Assembly (NCBI RefSeq): GCF_030657435.1
Contig: NZ_JAUTWS010000036.1
Span: 1-63,408, forward strand
Reading direction: 5' to 3'
Origin: Paracraurococcus lichenis
GTDB taxonomy: Bacteria > Pseudomonadota > Alphaproteobacteria > Acetobacterales > Acetobacteraceae
DNA: 63,408 bases
A program made the position numbers and the translations under genes. Of this stretch, positions 60,435 to 63,408 are shown piece by piece. The notes beneath the pieces were generated by a model. It worked only from the letters and a program-made list of their open reading frames with translations, was not told the origin of the DNA and searched no databases. Each line of letters opens with the position of its first letter. The stretch's first letter is position 1.

Positions 60435-61589
60435 ATGATGGCCTGGCTGGAGCAGGCGCTGGGCGCTCTCCTCGTTATAGCCGTCCTGCTCGACGTCTTT
60501 CTGACGGTGCTCTATGCGCGCGCTGGTACCGGCATCATCAGCAGTCGGCTGGCACGCCTGACTTGGGAAGCATTTCGCCGCGTGTCCCGGACCTTTGGCC
60601 CATACGGCGGCCATGTCCTATCCTTTTGCGGTCCGGCGATCCTGGTGCTGCTGGTGGTGACCTGGGCGCTCGCGCTCACCTTGGGCACCGCTCTCATCAT
60701 GCATCCGCATCTCGGCTCGGCCATTATCGCGCAGGGTGGCGAGACGCCGACCGATTTCATGACGGCGATCTATGCTGGCGGCATCAGCATGGCCATCGTG
60801 GGCTCCAGTGACTTCGTGCCGCAGACAGCCGCTTTCCGGCTGGTCTACCTGTTCAACGCACTGGTCGGCACATCCGTCGTATCGCTGACGCTCACCTACG
60901 TCATGCAGGTCTACAGTGCCCTGCAGCAGCGGAACCTGCTTGGCCTGAAGATTCACCTCTTCACCGCCGAGACGGGCGATGCTGCCGAACTGCTTGCCCA
61001 TCTCGGGCCGCGCGGCCAGTTCAGTGCGGGCTATTCGGACCTGGCGGAGCTGAGCTCCGAGATAAGCCAGATCAAGGAGGCGCATCACTTCTACCCCGTG
61101 CTGTTCTACTTTCGCTTCGCCGAGCCTTACTACTCGGTCTCACGATCCACTCTGGTGGCGCTCGACACGGTGACGCTGATCAGGAGTGCTCTGGATGACG
61201 GGCACGCCGCATGGCTGAAGGAGTCGGCAGCGGTGGAGCAACTCTCGCGAGCTTCCCTGATGCTGGTGACGATGCTGGAAGAGACATTCCTCCCTGCGGC
61301 GGCGCCTGGCCGACGGGCTTCGCCTGACGGCGAGGTATTCGACCCCGATCGATGGCGTCTTCGGTACTCCTCTGGCCTGGAGCGGCTCCGTCATGCAGGC
61401 ATCGGGACTGTCTCTGACGGGCAATCGGGCGCAGAGACATATGGCGCGTTACGCTCCCGCTGGGATCGTCTTGTGACGACGCTGGCCTCGGCTATGGCCT
61501 ATGGCATGGACGAGATCGACCCTGCCGGTCGCTGCCCCCTTCGGACCGAATATGGTAAAGGTGGTGTTCGTCGAAGTGGCGTTCTCTGA
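60435..61589 (+). CDS. two-helix ion-channel-like membrane protein with altered selectivity filter
   Basis: A 384-residue protein. Helices lie at about 8-30, 62-88 and 133-158. Between the last two a pore-loop-like stretch reads YAGGISMAIVGSSDFVPQT. In K+ channels of the Ion_trans_2 type the equivalent is a T-x-GYGD-x-P filter, so VGSSDFVP at 122-129 would be an altered filter. The remaining 220 residues are a soluble domain I do not recognise. ATG 60435 follows GGAGGAGG; an earlier ATG at 60420 would place the ribosome site inside the gene. The last 25 residues look atypical and may follow a frameshift. Confidence 0.7.
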   Translation: MMAWLEQALGALLVIAVLLDVFLTVLYARAGTGIISSRLARLTWEAFRRVSRTFGPYGGHVLSFCGPAILVLLVVTWALALTLGTALIMHPHLGSAIIAQGGETPTDFMTAIYAGGISMAIVGSSDFVPQTAAFRLVYLFNALVGTSVVSLTLTYVMQVYSALQQRNLLGLKIHLFTAETGDAAELLAHLGPRGQFSAGYSDLAELSSEISQIKEAHHFYPVLFYFRFAEPYYSVSRSTLVALDTVTLIRSALDDGHAAWLKESAAVEQLSRASLMLVTMLEETFLPAAAPGRRASPDGEVFDPDRWRLRYSSGLERLRHAGIGTVSDGQSGAETYGALRSRWDRLVTTLASAMAYGMDEIDPAGRCPLRTEYGKGGVRRSGVL

Positions 61590-62073
61590 GAACTTGGCGG
61601 CGGCGCAGGATTTGGATGAGTTCATCAAACATTCCAGCGCTCTGTGCGAGAGCCGTAACTATCACCCTGGAAAGGGGGATAGGTCGAGACCGTAAAGAAT
61701 CCATGATCTCTGCGCGGCGACGATCAGAGAGTGCTCGCTCCCGGCTCTCTTTGCCGTCCCACTTCTTCCTGTAGGTTCACTTTCTGGTTCGGCGCGTGGC
61801 GCCTGGAACCGCAGGTTGCTCCAGGGGGGCGCAGGAACCTCGGGAGTGCGCGGGCGGAGCGGGCCGGAATTTCTCTCCCTGATGGCGGATTTTCCCCAAC
61901 CCTCGGGACTTGGCTGGTCTGATCCCAAGGTTCGAACCAAGGAAAAAGCCTGATTCCGAGCGGCAAATCGCAGAATGGTTGGAAGCCTGAATGCCCAGGC
62001 GCTCGGCACTGGCAACGAACTTCCCCTGCAACCTTATGGCCTGTTATCTCCTGAGGCGCTTTCCTATCAGGGG
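61590..62073. other. AT-richer gap without recognised gene
   Basis: No convincing gene. Composition is less GC-rich than elsewhere and many short frames occur on both strands. It lies between the channel-like gene and IS5 debris and probably is relic sequence. Confidence 0.4.
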
Positions 62074-62793
62074 TGGATGATGGAGAATCCAGATATTCAC
62101 CTTCTGGGCGACGCGCGATGGGCGGAGTTGAAGCCGCTGATCAACGAAGTCCGGCCGCACCAGACCCTGCGGCAGACGATCGAGGCCATTTCTGGCGGCA
62201 CAGACCTTCATTCGCTGGGGCTATCTCGGCATCTGGGAACGCCTGCTCGACCTTGTGCAGCAGCGCGGCATCGCATTCGGCATGAGCTTCCTCGACAGCA
62301 CGAACCTGCGGGCGCACCAGAAGGTGGCGGGCGCCAAAGAAGGGGGGCCGACAGCGTCGAGCGAGACCGCCGTGAGGCGCCTGGCCGCTCACGTGGCGGC
62401 TATGGCACCAAGGCCTGCGTGATCGCGGACGGTCGCGGGCCTGCCGTTGCCTTCGCGCCCGCGCCCGGCCAGGCGCATGAGTTGCCGACGGCGCCGGACC
62501 TGCTGGACTGCCTGCCCGACCTGCCGGGCTGGGTGGTCGGCGACCGCGGCTCCGCCTCCGACGCTTGCCGCGAGCGGGTCTGGAACATCGGCGCCTGTTC
62601 CGCCATCCGGCCGAAGCGCGCCGACGCACCGGTCGCCTGCCGAGCGTGGATCTACAACGACCGGCACCGGGTCGGGAACCTCTGGGCACGCCCGAAAGAA
62701 TGGCGCGCGGTGGCAACCCGCTACGAGAAGACCGCCCGATCATTCCTCGGCGTTCCCTGCCTCGCCGCCACCTTCGATTGGCTTAGGAGCTGA
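62074..62793 (+). pseudogene. IS5-family transposase, multiply frameshifted and deleted
   Basis: Pieces of an IS5 transposase appear in different frames. LLGDARWAELKPLINEVRP opens the N-terminus from about 62098. IWERLLDLVQQRG and FLDSTNLRAHQKVAG follow in a second frame. RREAPGRSRGGYGTKACVIA, LPGWVVGDRG and the C-terminal WRAVATRYEKTARSFLG lie in the first frame again. A segment between the N-terminus and the first catalytic Asp is missing. It cannot make a working protein. Confidence 0.88.
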
Positions 62794-62799
62794 CAGGCC

Positions 62800-62977
62800 A
62801 CAGTGTTCGCCGACCAGCCGGCTTTCGATGGCGAATGGCAGTGGATGCTGAAGGCTGCGGGACCGAAGCCCATCCCGGTGCACGACGTGGTGCAGCACGA
62901 TGGTCGCGCATGCTGGCCTCTCCTGGCCCACTTCGCAGATCGGGAGGGGGCGCAGGTTGTGCCTCGGGGGCGGAAGC
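62800..62977 (+). pseudogene. fragment resembling a plasmid/phage 3'-5' exonuclease-like gene
   Basis: After the IS5 stop, the frame encodes VFADQPAFDGEWQWMLKAAG and then PIPVHDVVQHDGRACWPLLA before running into the tRNA. The D-x-P-x-FD-x-x-W pattern recalls the middle of DnaQ-like exonuclease proteins, whose first catalytic motif would lie upstream in the deleted part. The resemblance is weak and from memory. Confidence 0.3.
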
Positions 62978-63051
62978 TGGAGCGGGTGAGGGGAATCGAA
63001 CCCCCATCGTAAGCTTGGAAGGCTTCTGCTCTGCCATTGAGCTACACCCGC
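62978..63051 (-). tRNA. tRNA-Gly (TCC anticodon)
   Basis: Read on the minus strand from 63051 to 62978, there is a 7-bp acceptor stem (GCGGGTG with CACCCGC), a GTAGCTCAATGG D-arm, an anticodon loop CTTCCAA with anticodon TCC, a GGTTCGATTCC T-arm and an encoded CCA at 62978-62980. In many bacteria this tRNA precedes tufA-type genes; here IS5 debris and a gene fragment lie at its 3' side instead. Confidence 0.95.
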
Positions 63052-63408
63052 GAGCCGTAAAATCGACGGCTGTCGATTGACCGACACTTGCCGCGCTGAT
63101 AGTGCACCGGCCGGTCCCGGGCAAGGGGAGCCGGTTGGGCTAGAGGTGAAGATCCGGGAGGTCCAGGCGGCAGCCCAGGAGGCGCGCGGCGGTCGGAGTG
63201 GGTTGAACGGTGTTCCGTCCAATCCAAATATGCGCTTTGGGACACATATACTTGAAGGGTTTCCCGGCGCATTGCAGCTTTCCAAGCTGGTTGTGCGGGT
63301 TCCGGTCCCGTCACCTGCTCCATCGCGCGCGGGCCTGACGGGTTCGGGGTGGAGTGTCGCCCAGGCGCCGATGGTCGGTCGCACGGGCCAGATCGGGTGA
63401 AGCGGAGC
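63052..63408. other. region upstream of tRNA-Gly(TCC), no recognised gene
   Basis: ATCGAC at 63062-63067 pairs with GTCGAT at 63072-63077, a small hairpin just upstream of the tRNA. The promoter of the tRNA should be here. I see no convincing coding sequence up to the window edge. Confidence 0.4.

Noticed and set aside
2308..63051. genomic island bounded by the two tRNA-Gly genes
   Set aside because: Both tRNAs are complete and differ in anticodon and sequence, point the same way, and most genes between them look native in composition.
63077..63400. 107-codon open frame at the right end
   Set aside because: No ribosome site, no recognisable content and a promoter-like position upstream of the tRNA.

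Overview
The window is very GC-rich (about 70 % by eye). Its gene content (PaoABC aldehyde oxidoreductase, class II ribonucleotide reductase, HWE/HisKA_2-type histidine kinases, many short-overlap operons, LivFGHM transport, an aerobic 2-aminobenzoyl-CoA pathway) fits a Roseomonas-like alphaproteobacterium of the Acetobacteraceae. The taxon is an inference; there is no rRNA or core marker here. A tRNA-Gly lies near each end (GCC anticodon at 2308-2382, TCC anticodon at 62978-63051).

Left end (1-5310): a truncated PD-(D/E)XK-type protein, an HNH-like protein and tRNA-Gly(GCC), then two insertion sequences side by side. These are an apparently intact ISAzo13-family element and a decayed IS1182-family element. 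The outer end of the second forms the stop codon of the next operon.

5307-10192: a six-gene operon (permease, haem-oxygenase-like diiron oxidase, two [2Fe-2S] ferredoxins, an unknown 103-residue protein, a GlcG/HbpS-like protein) divergent from a GntR/FCD regulator, with two GTATAC-centred palindromes between them. The operon looks like a complete oxygenase pathway of unknown substrate and is the best candidate for something undescribed.

10707-22258: an RND efflux adaptor and pump; a TetR regulator divergent from paoABC; and nrdJ with a pair of NrdR-box-like sites.

22756-32020: a cache-type HWE/HisKA_2 kinase, small unknown genes, and a cluster with two Ni/Co-type transporters and two predicted membrane-anchored beta-propeller proteins. 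An exported metallo-beta-lactamase-fold hydrolase and a membrane-anchored unknown follow.

32574-48963: aromatic catabolism. A VanAB-like Rieske oxygenase and its reductase are followed by an operon (SDR, MarR, enoyl-CoA hydratase, CoA ligase, RidA). The ligase and the divergent fused flavin monooxygenase/Old-Yellow-Enzyme protein resemble the 2-aminobenzoate (anthranilate) CoA pathway of Azoarcus. A second flavin hydroxylase, a cupin, a complete branched-chain-type ABC importer and an arylformamidase-like hydrolase complete it. The set suggests uptake of an aromatic amide or amino-aromatic acid, its conversion to anthranilate and CoA-dependent breakdown, controlled by MarR at repeated sites in the SDR/monooxygenase gap.

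49087-60146: an IS256 remnant, a GT4 glycosyltransferase, a stand-alone HWE/HisKA_2 kinase, and a 1231-residue hybrid kinase that ends in a degenerate receiver and a LuxR DNA-binding domain. Next comes a five-gene stress-like operon with two zinc alcohol dehydrogenases, a SRPBCC protein, a membrane protein and a DJ-1/PfpI protein.

60435-63408: a channel-like membrane protein with an altered selectivity filter, IS5 debris, a gene fragment and tRNA-Gly(TCC). Long open frames antisense to real genes are frequent because of the GC content and were left out.
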